This document shows, in pieces, positions 56,046-64,000 of a stretch of 64,000 nt of DNA (positions within the stretch are counted from its first letter, which is position 1; every line of letters begins with the position of its first letter). A program made the translations under genes and the position numbers. This DNA comes from Rossellomorea aquimaris (GTDB lineage: Bacteria; Bacillota; Bacilli; Bacillales; Bacillaceae_B). Where the stretch lies: NCBI RefSeq assembly GCF_020172085.1, contig NZ_JAIVAT010000003.1, positions 1,240,001-1,304,000 on the forward strand, given 5' to 3'. The notes below the pieces were generated by a model. That model had not been told where the DNA came from, searched no databases, and was given only the letters and a program-made list of their open reading frames with translations.

Positions 56046-57059
56046 TTATTTAAAGGTTTGTTTTACCTTCCCTTTTCCTTCATTCACATCGATTTCCCCA
56101 AATGCTCCATTGATGAACGTCATCTGTGGTGGCTGATGACCGCAGTCGATGTCATATACCACTGGAAGTTGCAGCTCATCTGCAAGTTCATGATAAAGAT
56201 CTTCGACTGAGTAATCTCCCACTGGCGTATTGGCTGCACTTCTTCCGAATAAAAGTCCGAAAGTCTGGTCGAACCATCCGGCCATTTTCATCTGAACCAG
56301 TGTACGGCGCAGATCAGCAGTATTCAACTCACAGTTTTCAAAGTACCAAATGATAGGTTCACCATCTATATGGTTCTCTCTGAAAGAAGCAACATCTCCG
56401 TACGGTGTACCGATAAGGTGCCTGTTAACATCAATGCATCCCCCTAGTAACCGTCCCTCAAGTTTCACTGTGCTGTCTCCGACGGTTTTCCATTGTGTAG
56501 GCTCCGTTAGATGAAATACATGTGGAGAAGGTTGCTCATGTTTCCACTCTTTCTGATAATGCGGTGAAGAAAATTGAGTGATCGATGCTCCTTTTGCTGT
56601 CGTAAGTACAGAGTCCCATTTTGCCGTCGTGGAATCGGTAGATTCTCCTCTTAGGTCGATAAGGTTGGTCCCGTGTGCGGTGGCCAATCCTGTCTTAAGA
56701 GTCAAGGCAAGTAGTAGGACACTGATATCGGAATATCCAAGCACCCACTTCGGTTGGATTTGGTTATAATCAATTAAATCAAGGATTTCGATGAGCAGCT
56801 CTCCTCCCCAAGGCGGTATGATGAGAGAGATCGACTCGTCCTGCAACATTGCATTCAATTCAGCTGCCCGGTCTTGCTGTGGAGAAGACTTAGCTTTATG
56901 CTGCGTCCAAACGGTGTTCCCACACCTTACTTCATACCCTCTCCTTTCCATCCGCACAATCGCTTCATTCAGGAGATCATGCAACTCTTCCCGAACCCCC
57001 GAGGAAGGTGCAGTTACTCCTACAGTAGAATGATTGTTTAAAAAAGGATACCTAATCAT
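56046..57059 (-). CDS. S66 family peptidase (LD-carboxypeptidase/MccF-like)
   Basis: 337 residues. The start VGVTAPSSGVREELHDLLNE, the nucleophile region WVLGYSDISVLLLAL and the late QMTFINGAFGEID are S66 hallmarks; the Glu of the Ser-Glu-His triad lies in WYFENCEL. Members either trim murein tetrapeptides or inactivate peptide antibiotics such as microcin C. With no signal peptide, both options stay open. It resembles YocD of B. subtilis in length. Confidence 0.88.
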   Translation of the reverse strand: MIRYPFLNNHSTVGVTAPSSGVREELHDLLNEAIVRMERRGYEVRCGNTVWTQHKAKSSPQQDRAAELNAMLQDESISLIIPPWGGELLIEILDLIDYNQIQPKWVLGYSDISVLLLALTLKTGLATAHGTNLIDLRGESTDSTTAKWDSVLTTAKGASITQFSSPHYQKEWKHEQPSPHVFHLTEPTQWKTVGDSTVKLEGRLLGGCIDVNRHLIGTPYGDVASFRENHIDGEPIIWYFENCELNTADLRRTLVQMKMAGWFDQTFGLLFGRSAANTPVGDYSVEDLYHELADELQLPVVYDIDCGHQPPQMTFINGAFGEIDVNEGKGKVKQTFK

Positions 57060-57133
57060 CCATATTCCCTCCCAACAGTTTACCCGATTTTACCAGATTG
57101 ATAGAATACAAACAAGAATTATTTTCCATTTTT

Positions 57134-57199
57134 AGGGGACGGACCTTTGATCCTGATATTATGGTAAACCCGGATTGGCACAATAGAGGTCCGTCCCTC
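57134..57199. repeat. GGGACGGACCTC palindromic element, copy B (66 bp)
   Basis: AGGGGACGGACCT (from 57134) pairs with AGAGGTCCGTCCCTC (to 57199). It lies in the divergent region between the S66 peptidase and the DacA-like gene. The inner sequence is unlike copy A except for a GGAT/ATCC pairing. Confidence 0.75.
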
Positions 57200-57326
57200 G
57201 GAGGGGTGCGACAATTATTTACAATAATTTGAACGATTTGAAAAGGTTCAGGGGATTGTGGGTGTTTGAAGGGTTTGTATGGTAGAATGATTTGGTTGCG
57301 TAAAACTGGTTTATGGAGGTACTATT

Positions 57327-58640
57327 TTGAAAAAGAAAACGGTGAAGCAAAGCCTGGCGGTTTTGATGATATCCTTTATGGCCATGACGCCCTTTCAGCA
57401 GACGGCCCATGGAAAGTCAACGCTTGAAATCAATGCAGATGCTGCCATTTTAGTAGAAGCAGATACAGGAAAGATTGTTTATAGCGAACATGAAGACGAG
57501 CCGCTCGGTATTGCCAGCATGACGAAAATGATGACGGAATACCTGGTGTTGGAAGCGATTGAAAAAGGAAAAATAGACTGGGATCAAACGTATAAAGTAA
57601 GCGATAAAGTGTATCAATTAGCCAACGCCCCAGGGTTGAGCAATGTCCCCCTAAGGGCAGATGAAGAGTATACGGTAAGAGAATTATATGATGCTATGGT
57701 GATCAAATCCGGAAATGGTGCAGCAATCGCCCTTTCAGAAGTGGTGGCAGGTTCAGAGGGCAAATTTGTTAAAATGATGAATGCCAAAGCAAAGGAACTT
57801 GGCTTTGAACATTATCATTTCGTCAATTCTTCAGGACTCAGCAATTACGATATGCTGGGGATGTACCCCGAAGGAACTGGTGTGAATGATGAGAATATGG
57901 TTTCAGCGGAAGATATGGCCACACTGGCGTACTATCTTATTCACGATTTCCCTGAAGTACTGGAAACATCCAGTCTTACTTCAAAGGTATTCAGGCCCGG
58001 TACCAGTGAAGAATTGGTCATGAAAAATACAAATGGCCTATTAAAGGGGAAATCCTATCATTACAAGGGTGCCGACGGATTGAAAACAGGCACCACTCCC
58101 TTTGCCGGCTCTACATTTACCGGGACGGCAGAAAGAAACGGTGTCCGTTATATATCAGTCATTCTGGACGCAAAGGACGAGTACAATCAACCAAGCAGTG
58201 CAGAACGATTTATTCAATCACGAGAACTCCTTGACTACGGTTTCAAACAATTTGAGACTGTAACCTATGGTTTGGATAATGTGGAAACGAATAAAGAACA
58301 CACACTTCCGGTTCCTAATGGCAAAGACCAGGAAGTAACCATTAAAATTAAAAAACCTCTTTCTCTTCGGGTATTGAAGCAGGATGAAGACAAAGTGAAA
58401 ACTACATTGACTCTTGATAAAGAGAAAGTCAACGAAGATGGCTCCCTTCAGGCACCAATTGAAAAAGGAGAAAAGATTGGGGAATTGGTAGTCGATACAC
58501 AGGAAAAGACAGAATACATCTTCGATAAGAAGGTACCATCATTTACAGTGGATGTTTATGCATCTGAATCGGTTAAAAAAGCCAGCTGGCTTGTAAGAAG
58601 TGCACGAAGCATTCAAGACTTTTTGGGTGATCTTTTCTAA
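57327..58640 (+). CDS. D-alanyl-D-alanine carboxypeptidase (DacA-like, PBP5 type)
   Basis: 437 residues from TTG 57327 after TGGAGGT. Signal peptide ends near QTAHGKS. Active-site motifs are SMTK (Ser64, Lys67), SGN (128-130) and KTGTT (253-257). A C-terminal PBP5 domain of beta strands ends in an amphipathic helix (WLVRSARSIQDFLGDLF) that should anchor the enzyme to the membrane. It trims the terminal D-Ala of peptidoglycan pentapeptides. The location is not that of dacA in B. subtilis, so the paralogue (DacA, DacB or DacF) is uncertain. Confidence 0.93.
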   Translation: MKKKTVKQSLAVLMISFMAMTPFQQTAHGKSTLEINADAAILVEADTGKIVYSEHEDEPLGIASMTKMMTEYLVLEAIEKGKIDWDQTYKVSDKVYQLANAPGLSNVPLRADEEYTVRELYDAMVIKSGNGAAIALSEVVAGSEGKFVKMMNAKAKELGFEHYHFVNSSGLSNYDMLGMYPEGTGVNDENMVSAEDMATLAYYLIHDFPEVLETSSLTSKVFRPGTSEELVMKNTNGLLKGKSYHYKGADGLKTGTTPFAGSTFTGTAERNGVRYISVILDAKDEYNQPSSAERFIQSRELLDYGFKQFETVTYGLDNVETNKEHTLPVPNGKDQEVTIKIKKPLSLRVLKQDEDKVKTTLTLDKEKVNEDGSLQAPIEKGEKIGELVVDTQEKTEYIFDKKVPSFTVDVYASESVKKASWLVRSARSIQDFLGDLF

Positions 58641-58740
58641 ATGTCCGGCTTTTTACTTCAAGCAAAAGATTTAGAGTTGCTTTTCTATCCCATTCGTGTC
58701 AAGCTTAGCTAAGTCAAGGATTCAGAAAGCAGGTGGCATT

Positions 58741-59133
58741 ATGATCGAAGTGAAAATATCGTCCCTCAGTGAAGGCGATCTTAATCGTGGAGTTTTTGCA
58801 AAAAGAGATATAGCCAAAGGAGAGCTGGTTCATGAAGCACCGGTCATCCCATACCCTAACGAGGAACATGAGCATATTGAGAAAACATTCCTCGCGGATT
58901 ATGTATTTGAATATGGCATCAACCATACAGCACTTCTATTAGGATATGGGATGTTGTTCAACCATTCATACACACCGAATACCGTTTATGAAATTAATTT
59001 TGATAATCATACTTTCGACTTTTATGCCTATAAAGACATTCAGGCTGGAGAAGAACTGCTTATTAATTATAACGGTGAAGTGGATAATGATGACCCACTT
59101 TGGTTCAATAAAGATAAGAGTGACGATGAATAA
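58741..59133 (+). CDS. SET domain protein
   Basis: 130 residues from ATG 58741 after AGGTGG (an upstream in-frame ATG lacks a ribosome site). The SET domain has RGVFAKRDIAKGELVHEAPV, GYGMLFNHSYTPNTVYEINF (NHxxxPN motif) and KDIQAGEELLINYNGE. SET domains methylate protein lysine; bacterial targets are mostly unknown. Confidence 0.88.
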   Translation: MIEVKISSLSEGDLNRGVFAKRDIAKGELVHEAPVIPYPNEEHEHIEKTFLADYVFEYGINHTALLLGYGMLFNHSYTPNTVYEINFDNHTFDFYAYKDIQAGEELLINYNGEVDNDDPLWFNKDKSDDE

Positions 59134-59140
59134 CTAAACA

Positions 59141-59172
59141 AAAAGGGACTTCCAATCGGAGGTCCCTTTTTA
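59141..59172. terminator. Terminator after the SET gene
   Basis: AAAAAGGGACTTCC and GGAGGTCCCTTTTT around AATC. Confidence 0.88.
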
Positions 59173-59300
59173 CTTTTCCTCGTTTGCAATAAAAAATGAA
59201 CGTCTGGAAAAGAGCAGCCACCTGCCCGACTCACGTGAAATCTGTTCAGACGTTTCAATACCCCTTCGACGTATACATACATTCCACACCATTTCTATGC

Positions 59301-59401
59301 AGAGGGACGGACCTCGAAATTTGACCTATGTGGGAGAAAGTATCTGCATAAATACTATATTTTTCATTCAAATAGCAGGTTAATTCGAGGTCCGTCCCTC
59401 T
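59301..59401. repeat. GGGACGGACCTC palindromic element, copy C (101 bp)
   Basis: AGAGGGACGGACCTCGAA (59301-59318) pairs with TTCGAGGTCCGTCCCTCT (59384-59401). The right arm encodes the last residues (EGRTSN) and stop codon of the EcsC gene. Confidence 0.85.
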
Positions 59402-60201
59402 TCCAACTTTGCAAGGATCCTTCTTTTGCGATAAAGCATGCGCCCTGTTTCCCCGATGTCTTTGATCATGGATTTGTTGATGAAGGATCCGAATAGGATT
59501 CCTGCTATAGGGATCATCTGGAAGAGTTTTTTCCATCCGAAGTTGTCCCTGAAGCTGATCATTACTTCCCTCCATCCTTGGATCTGGGAAAGAGTTTGCT
59601 CTCTTTTTCTCGTATCACTTCCATCGAAGTCTTCGAGTTCTGAGAGAATCGCTTGTTTACCTACAATATCAGAAGAAACGAATTGGAGACATTTAATGAT
59701 GAATATCCGCTCCTCCTGATCATTCGGATCATATCCATAGCATAAAGCGATTTCCTGTAAGGTTTTAAGTGATATTCCCAAAATGAATGGGATATCTATA
59801 CTTAATGTCAGGAATCCGCCGATGCCAGTTGTGGCTCCCTGTGTCATCGCCACTTTTTTTCTAATCCCCACTAATTCTTCGCTCACTTCATCCATATGAA
59901 AAAGGGGGAGAGCAGCGATATCCCTTGCTGTTAGAGAGGTAGATCCTGATTTCTTGGTGAATTTCTTCAACACATCCTTCTCACTTGTCAGATGACTGCC
60001 GCCTTTTTGTATATAACTCCCGATTTCATCCAGTGCCTGCCCGAGCTTTTTATGTACCATTCGAGGCGTGATTCGATCAAGGATCAAGAATGGAATTCGT
60101 CCGATTTTCTCCCAGAACCACAATCCTTTTTGATCTTCCGCCCATTTATTGACTGCATCGAGTTCCTGTAAAAGGGCGTCCCTCGTTTCTGTTTGAAGCA
60201 T
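59380..60201 (-). CDS. EcsC family protein
   Basis: 273 residues from ATG 60201 after AAAGGAGAAGGAG; an upstream extension runs into the next gene's terminator and is unlikely. The EcsC-type stretches GATTGIGGFLTLSIDIPFIL, GYDPNDQEERIFIIKCLQF and IPIAGILFGSFINKSMIKDI are visible. Partly hydrophobic, probably membrane-associated. EcsC function is not known. The C-terminal EGRTSN and stop are supplied by the palindromic element, copy C. Confidence 0.88.
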   Translation of the reverse strand: MLQTETRDALLQELDAVNKWAEDQKGLWFWEKIGRIPFLILDRITPRMVHKKLGQALDEIGSYIQKGGSHLTSEKDVLKKFTKKSGSTSLTARDIAALPLFHMDEVSEELVGIRKKVAMTQGATTGIGGFLTLSIDIPFILGISLKTLQEIALCYGYDPNDQEERIFIIKCLQFVSSDIVGKQAILSELEDFDGSDTRKREQTLSQIQGWREVMISFRDNFGWKKLFQMIPIAGILFGSFINKSMIKDIGETGRMLYRKRRILAKLEEGRTSN

Positions 60202-60225
60202 GCTCCTTCTCCTTTCTGTGGTAAA

Positions 60226-60253
60226 AAAATAACAGGCATTTAAGCCTGTTATT
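60226..60253 (-). terminator. Terminator of the CNNM/CBS gene
   Basis: AATAACAGGC and GCCTGTTATT around ATTTAA. It lies between the EcsC ribosome site and the stop codon of the upstream gene. Confidence 0.85.
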
Positions 60254-60262
60254 GCATTCCTA

Positions 60263-61531
60263 TTAAACCAGATCACTCGTTCTTTCTTCCAATATCTCAA
60301 CTTTGATGGTACGTACGCGGCGGTTATCCACTTCTTCTACACTCACCTTTAAATTCTCATAATCAAAGCTGTCCCCTTCTGATGGAAGGTCTTCGAAACT
60401 TTCGACCACCCAGCCTCCAATGGTATGATAAGAACTTTCCGGCTCCGGTACATCAAGAAGTTCTGTGAATTCGTCTAATTGATATTGAGAATCGAAACGA
60501 TATTCTTTATCACTGATTTTCTTCATGGAATGTGTCTTTTCGTCCTGTTCATCCCAAATTTCCCCTACGATTTCTTCAAGAATATCTTCAAGGGTAATGA
60601 TTCCCGTCGTTCCCCCAAACTCATCGACGACAACGGCCATATGGACATTGTTCTTTTGAAGCTTGGTGAGGAGCGAGGAAATCTTGGCAGATTCAAAGAT
60701 AAACATCGGTTCACGGATCAATTCGCGTATGTTTACCTCCCCGAACTTGATCAAGTGGGTGAAGAACTCTTTCTCCGACAGAATTCCGATGACATTGTCT
60801 ATATGATCCTCATAAACCGGTATACGTGAAAAGCGCTCTTCGAAGAACATTTCTTTGATTTCTTCAATCGGCTGGTTCACTTCGACAGCCTTAACGTCAA
60901 TCCGGGGCGTAAGGACCTCGGTTGCAAGGATTTCATCGAAGTCCATGGAGCGGTGAATCAACTCCCTCTCTTCTTTATCAATGACTCCTTCTTCTTCACT
61001 AATATCAAGCATCACTTTTAATTCTTCCTCCGTGACAGACGGCATTTCATGATCTTTCGAGAAGAACTTCGATACGAGCTCCTTTAATTTGATAAAAAAG
61101 AAGTTGATCGGTGTAAGGATTTTTATTAGGAAGTACAGCACGCCAGATATGGTCAGGGAATAGGACTCAGCGTTTTCCTTAGCCAGTGATTTCGGAAGGA
61201 TTTCCCCGAATATCAAAATTAACAGTGTCATGAAAAACGTACTGATGATAAGACCCGTGTTTCCTCCGAAAATATCTGTTGCAAGCTTGGCTGAAATACT
61301 GGCAGCGGCAATGTTTACGATGTTATTTCCAACTAATATCGTAGACAGGGCTTTGTCAAAGTTCTCAGCAATATAATGCGCTTTAATGCTTCCTCTTCTT
61401 CCTTCACTTACGAAATTCTTTAGTCTAATCTTGTTCACACTGGAGTAAGCCGTTTCCGCCGATGAGAAAAAGGCAGATAAAAGAACTAATGCTCCTAATA
61501 ATACTAATGAATTCAGTGGTATATCGTCCAA
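60263..61531 (-). CDS. CNNM/CorC family transporter-like protein (hemolysin-like)
   Basis: 422 residues from a TTG start (61529-61531) after AGGAGAGTGA. A CNNM domain with four membrane segments (residues about 5-160, including LLSAFFSSAETAYSSVNKIR) is followed by two CBS domains (VLTPRIDVKAVEVNQPIEEI, VVVDEFGGTTGIITLEDILE) and a C-terminal CorC_HlyC domain (YHTIGGWVVESFEDLPSEGD). Members are proposed Mg2+ exporters (MpfA/YhdP); the hemolysin name is historical. Confidence 0.92.
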   Translation of the reverse strand: MDDIPLNSLVLLGALVLLSAFFSSAETAYSSVNKIRLKNFVSEGRRGSIKAHYIAENFDKALSTILVGNNIVNIAAASISAKLATDIFGGNTGLIISTFFMTLLILIFGEILPKSLAKENAESYSLTISGVLYFLIKILTPINFFFIKLKELVSKFFSKDHEMPSVTEEELKVMLDISEEEGVIDKEERELIHRSMDFDEILATEVLTPRIDVKAVEVNQPIEEIKEMFFEERFSRIPVYEDHIDNVIGILSEKEFFTHLIKFGEVNIRELIREPMFIFESAKISSLLTKLQKNNVHMAVVVDEFGGTTGIITLEDILEEIVGEIWDEQDEKTHSMKKISDKEYRFDSQYQLDEFTELLDVPEPESSYHTIGGWVVESFEDLPSEGDSFDYENLKVSVEEVDNRRVRTIKVEILEERTSDLV

Positions 61532-61573
61532 AAAAAAGTCACTCTCCTGTAGTTGCTTATCTATTATGCTGGG

Positions 61574-61992
61574 TTAACCCGAAAATACCATTAAGGTTTG
61601 AAACAAGGTCAATGCCTGTGGGGAGACTTGCTTCAACATGCGCTTGCGTTCCTCTGTCCCCAAAGTATCCATGGCTTGAAGGACTTCATGAAGTTCCTTA
61701 TGAAGATGCTTCATTTCATTTCGTATATGTTCGACCTGTTTTTCCAAAATGGAGCGGTCCACTTGCTTGGATTTCAGTAACATCATTCGATCTTTAATTT
61801 CATGTAATGTCATATTCATCTGCTGACACTGTTCAATCAGCTTTAAGTCGTCTACTGTCTCTTCATGATAATATCGATAATTATTGTTTGAGCGGTCGCA
61901 TTTCAGTAATCCCATCTTCGTGTAATAATCAATGGTCCGCTTTGAAACGTTGCTTAGTTTGGATAGCTCGCCTATTCGATATAATTTCCCAA
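61574..61992 (-). CDS. MerR family regulator, apparent 1-base frameshift at the start
   Basis: A MerR-type protein is readable: YRIGELSKLSNVSKRTIDYY then TKMGLLKC, a full helix-turn-helix, followed by a coiled-coil (about residues 60-115). That frame has no start codon after its upstream TGA. TTG 61990-61992 after GAGGTGAT is one base out of frame; one more A in the AAA run (61985-61987) would give MGKLYRIGELS. So either the sequence lacks one base or the gene is damaged. The internal ATG at 61915 would lose the helix-turn-helix. Confidence 0.75.
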
Positions 61993-62009
61993 GATATCAC
62001 CTCTAGAGT

Positions 62010-62063
62010 AGTATACTTTATTTTAATAAAACCGTACAGTTAAACGTTACGGTTTTATTAAAA
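62010..62063 (-). promoter_or_regulatory. Promoter of the MerR gene with perfect 16-bp inverted repeat
   Basis: The -10 TATACT lies at 62010-62015. Just upstream, TTTTAATAAAACCGTA (62021-62036) and its exact complement TACGGTTTTATTAAAA (62048-62063) flank an 11-base spacer and cover the -35 region. It is either the MerR protein's operator or a terminator for the upstream gene; AT-rich arms allow both. Confidence 0.55.
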
Positions 62064-62084
62064 GGATGCAACGAACCTTCACGA

Positions 62085-62564
62085 CTATTGATGTGTGAAA
62101 TGATCATTCATGCGAAATGGTAGAAAATGAAGGACAATAGCTAGTACGATCAACAGCAGTCCAATCGATAAGAATAACCAACACAATAGATTTCCACCTG
62201 CAGTCGGAGACGTCGAAATGATGAGACCGAGTGCAATCTCCACCACTCCAGTAAGGGTGAAGAATATTCGAATACCCGATCTATTAAATGTCCTGAATCC
62301 GATCAGAACGATCAGATAACTTGTACTGATGATCATCATGCCTGGAAAAAATGGTGAAAATTTCGCAGCGTATACAAAGAAATCAAGGCCGACAATATCA
62401 GCTTGACCTTCAACTACACCATGAATCATACCGCTGATTGGAGTCGAATACCTCCACTCCCATGGTTGATCGAGTAGAGCACTCCCCTCATACCAAGAAA
62501 CCAAAGTAGCAAAAACCAATACCCCTACCCCAACACCTAACTGTGACCAAAACCTAATCGACAT
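62085..62564 (-). CDS. DUF4306 family membrane protein (YjdJ-like)
   Basis: 159 residues from ATG 62564 (AAAAGGAGGAAG upstream). Four hydrophobic segments: LGVGVGVLVFATLVSWYEGS, FFPGMMIISTSYLIVLIGF, IFFTLTGVVEIALGLIIS and LLCWLFLSIGLLLIVLAIVL. The stretch SWYEGSALLDQPWEWRYSTP matches the DUF4306 opening as I recall it. Function unknown. Confidence 0.75.
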   Translation of the reverse strand: MSIRFWSQLGVGVGVLVFATLVSWYEGSALLDQPWEWRYSTPISGMIHGVVEGQADIVGLDFFVYAAKFSPFFPGMMIISTSYLIVLIGFRTFNRSGIRIFFTLTGVVEIALGLIISTSPTAGGNLLCWLFLSIGLLLIVLAIVLHFLPFRMNDHFTHQ

Positions 62565-62584
62565 AACTTCCTCCTTTTCCTTTT

Positions 62585-62683
62585 GAGGGACGGACCTCAA
62601 AAAATGCTTCTATTTAAGCGATAAAACGTGTAATATCAAGGTATTGCCGGTGAAAATGGCTTACGGATCGAGGTCCGTCCCTC
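62585..62683. repeat. GGGACGGACCTC palindromic element, copy D (99 bp)
   Basis: GAGGGACGGACCTC (62585-62598) pairs with GAGGTCCGTCCCTC (62670-62683). It fills the space between the YdcF-like stop and the DUF4306 ribosome site. Its right arm encodes GGTDLDP and the stop of the YdcF-like gene. Confidence 0.85.
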
Positions 62684-63428
62684 CATTTAAAATCATTTTG
62701 ACTATTGCGAAGTATTCTCTAATGAAATAGTTGGCTGTTATGTATAAAGGGGATTCACTTCCAAGTCCGGTACTGTTCAGGGCCAGCTCTTCCCCGATTT
62801 TTTCGGCTCGGTAGGTGTGGTAATCGCTTGTGACGATGACGACCTTCTTATTAAGTAATCCCTCTTTTTCAAGAATGAGCCTCGAGTTTCGTAAATTCTC
62901 ATATGTAGTGGTCGATGATGTATCATATAAAATACGATTTTTCTGAATACCCCGCTCTATTAAATAGGCTCCCATTGCTTCTGCTTCGGGTATAGCCTCA
63001 CCGGGACCCTGTCCACCAGATACGATGACTGGTACATTTTCATGGGTCTTAAGCAATTCTAATCCCTTCTCCAACCTCTCTCTTAATGTATTGGACAGGT
63101 CATACCCATTCAATCCCGCACCAAGAATGATGACGGCATCCGTATCTTGGTCCTTTATTTGATGGGATTCAACGGCATTTTTTATGATTACTCCTTCAAT
63201 GATGCCAAAGGATATACTAAATAGAAGAAACGCGGAGAAGATGGTTCGATAGGCTATCTGATTATGTTTCTTTCCTGATTTCTTATAAGAGCCGTGGAAT
63301 GCAAAGTACAATATAACACTTTGTACAATACCTGCCACGAATAGTAACCCGAAAGTCGCTCCAGTAATAAGAAATAGCATCGTGAACGCGAGTATCATTA
63401 AGATCTCATATGTAAGAATCTTTTTCAT
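62661..63428 (-). CDS. YdcF/ElyC family (DUF218) membrane protein
   Basis: 255 residues from ATG 63428 after AAAGGAGAA. Three N-terminal hydrophobic segments (ILTYEILMILAFTMLFLITG, LLFVAGIVQSVILYFAFHG, AFLLFSISFGIIEGVII) and a DUF218 domain: AVIILGAGLNGYDLSNTLRE, VIVSGGQGPGEAIPEAEAMG, YDTSSTTTYENLRNSRLIL and VIVTSDYHTYRAEKIGEEL. Members (SanA, ElyC) act in envelope integrity. The final GGTDLDP comes from repeat copy D. Confidence 0.87.
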   Translation of the reverse strand: MKKILTYEILMILAFTMLFLITGATFGLLFVAGIVQSVILYFAFHGSYKKSGKKHNQIAYRTIFSAFLLFSISFGIIEGVIIKNAVESHQIKDQDTDAVIILGAGLNGYDLSNTLRERLEKGLELLKTHENVPVIVSGGQGPGEAIPEAEAMGAYLIERGIQKNRILYDTSSTTTYENLRNSRLILEKEGLLNKKVVIVTSDYHTYRAEKIGEELALNSTGLGSESPLYITANYFIREYFAIVKMILNGGTDLDP

Positions 63429-63439
63429 TCGTTCTCCTT

Positions 63440-64000
63440 TCAAGAAAAGGATTTCCAGCTTTCTTTCCCATTCAGTAGCTCACCATTTATTCCATAGACC
63501 CTCACTCTTGGCCATTTTTGATTCCACTTCTTTTTTTCTAGCCTACTCTCATAAATGGCTGCTAACGATTCTTTTTCGATAAAGAAGGGAGTCGGCTTTA
63601 TCTTTAAGGTAATCAAATCCTCTATTCCCCACGGGCATGCGATCATAAGCTCATTCTCGTTATTCAGCTTCAATGCAATCGAGGTGGACGTTTCTGGGAA
63701 ACGGGCTACAGCGTCGATAGTGGAACGATAAGGCGACTCGCCATTTAGAATATGCATTCTTGCCTGATTTTTAACGGACCAAGGTTCTTCCGGAGCGATA
63801 TTCTTCAGTGTTGATTCCATTTGTTTTTCAAATTGTTCATCTATATTAAAGGGATCATAATATACGACATCGATATCCGGTAAGTCCGTTCTCTTCGGAT
63901 ACTCATGAAGTGTATCCCACACCTTTGATCTGACAAAGCCAGCGCAGATCCACCAATCCGGAAGATTTAATGTTTTGGCAATCTCTAAGATACGCATCAT
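63440..64000 (-). CDS. Nucleotidyltransferase-like family protein (DUF925), 5' end beyond the window
   Basis: 186 residues visible. The pattern LNLPDWWICAGFVRSKVWD, then LPDIDVVYYDP and EPWSVKNQARMHI, is that of the DUF925 nucleotidyltransferase-like family (YiaE/YfbR-neighbour type, often about 190 residues). ATG codons at 63995-64000 could start it, but homologues as I recall them carry a few more residues, so the gene may extend past the edge. Activity unproven. Confidence 0.8.
   Translation of the reverse strand: MMRILEIAKTLNLPDWWICAGFVRSKVWDTLHEYPKRTDLPDIDVVYYDPFNIDEQFEKQMESTLKNIAPEEPWSVKNQARMHILNGESPYRSTIDAVARFPETSTSIALKLNNENELMIACPWGIEDLITLKIKPTPFFIEKESLAAIYESRLEKKKWNQKWPRVRVYGINGELLNGKESWKSFS

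Overview
The window looks like a chromosomal segment of a spore-forming Bacillaceae member (Bacillus sensu lato, possibly a Rossellomorea-type species). Four small acid-soluble spore protein genes (sspN, tlp, sspO, sspP), a cotM-like coat gene, SigG-type promoters, strong Shine-Dalgarno sites with ATG/GTG/TTG starts, and moderate AT-richness support this. No rRNA, tRNA, CRISPR array, intact insertion sequence or prophage was seen.

Layout. 0-21 kb follows the order I recall from Bacillus subtilis: alsT-parC-parE-yneT-plsY-yneR-yneQ-yneP-tlp-sspN-yneN-citB-sspO-sspP-cotM. It is interrupted by an OpuC-like osmoprotectant ABC operon, a nucleobase permease, a CapA-family protein and a small membrane protein. 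19-23 kb carries a selenium module placed around sspP/cotM. It comprises selA, a SelW-like selenoprotein gene with an in-frame TGA in a CxxU motif, and selD with an in-frame TGA at codon 18. Each TGA is followed by a bSECIS-like hairpin whose loop starts with GT. 23-42 kb is a mixed housekeeping and accessory region: an SF1 helicase, a lytic transglycosylase, YjcZ, a BCCT betaine transporter, two LysM/3D-domain (YocH-like) wall proteins, a HemAT-type globin sensor, a second methionine aminopeptidase, LrgA/LrgB-like proteins, TopB, an Xaa-Pro peptidase and a 31-residue holin-like type I toxin. 43-50 kb is the glycerol regulon (glpP, glpF, glpK, glpD), with two matching leader terminators, a cre site and a DeoR-type regulator. 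50-64 kb holds peptidases, acetyltransferases, a DacA-type carboxypeptidase, a SET-domain protein, EcsC, a CNNM/CBS protein, a MerR regulator, and YdcF and nucleotidyltransferase genes.

Regulation readable in the DNA includes a LexA box at parEC, a CcpC-type dyad at citB, a FapR-like box upstream of plsY, SigG promoters at sspO and sspP, GlpP-type leader terminators with a cre at glpFK, and many hairpin terminators.

Most notable observations: (1) the compact selenocysteine module inside the spore-gene neighbourhood, without selB or tRNA-Sec in the window; (2) a family of palindromic elements with GGGACGGACCT ends, four full copies and one degenerate, two of which supply the last codons and stop of the adjacent gene; (3) a predicted type I toxin; (4) two apparent single-base frameshifts, in an SDR gene and a MerR gene. 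All function calls are from reading the sequence and recalled family knowledge; no database search was run.
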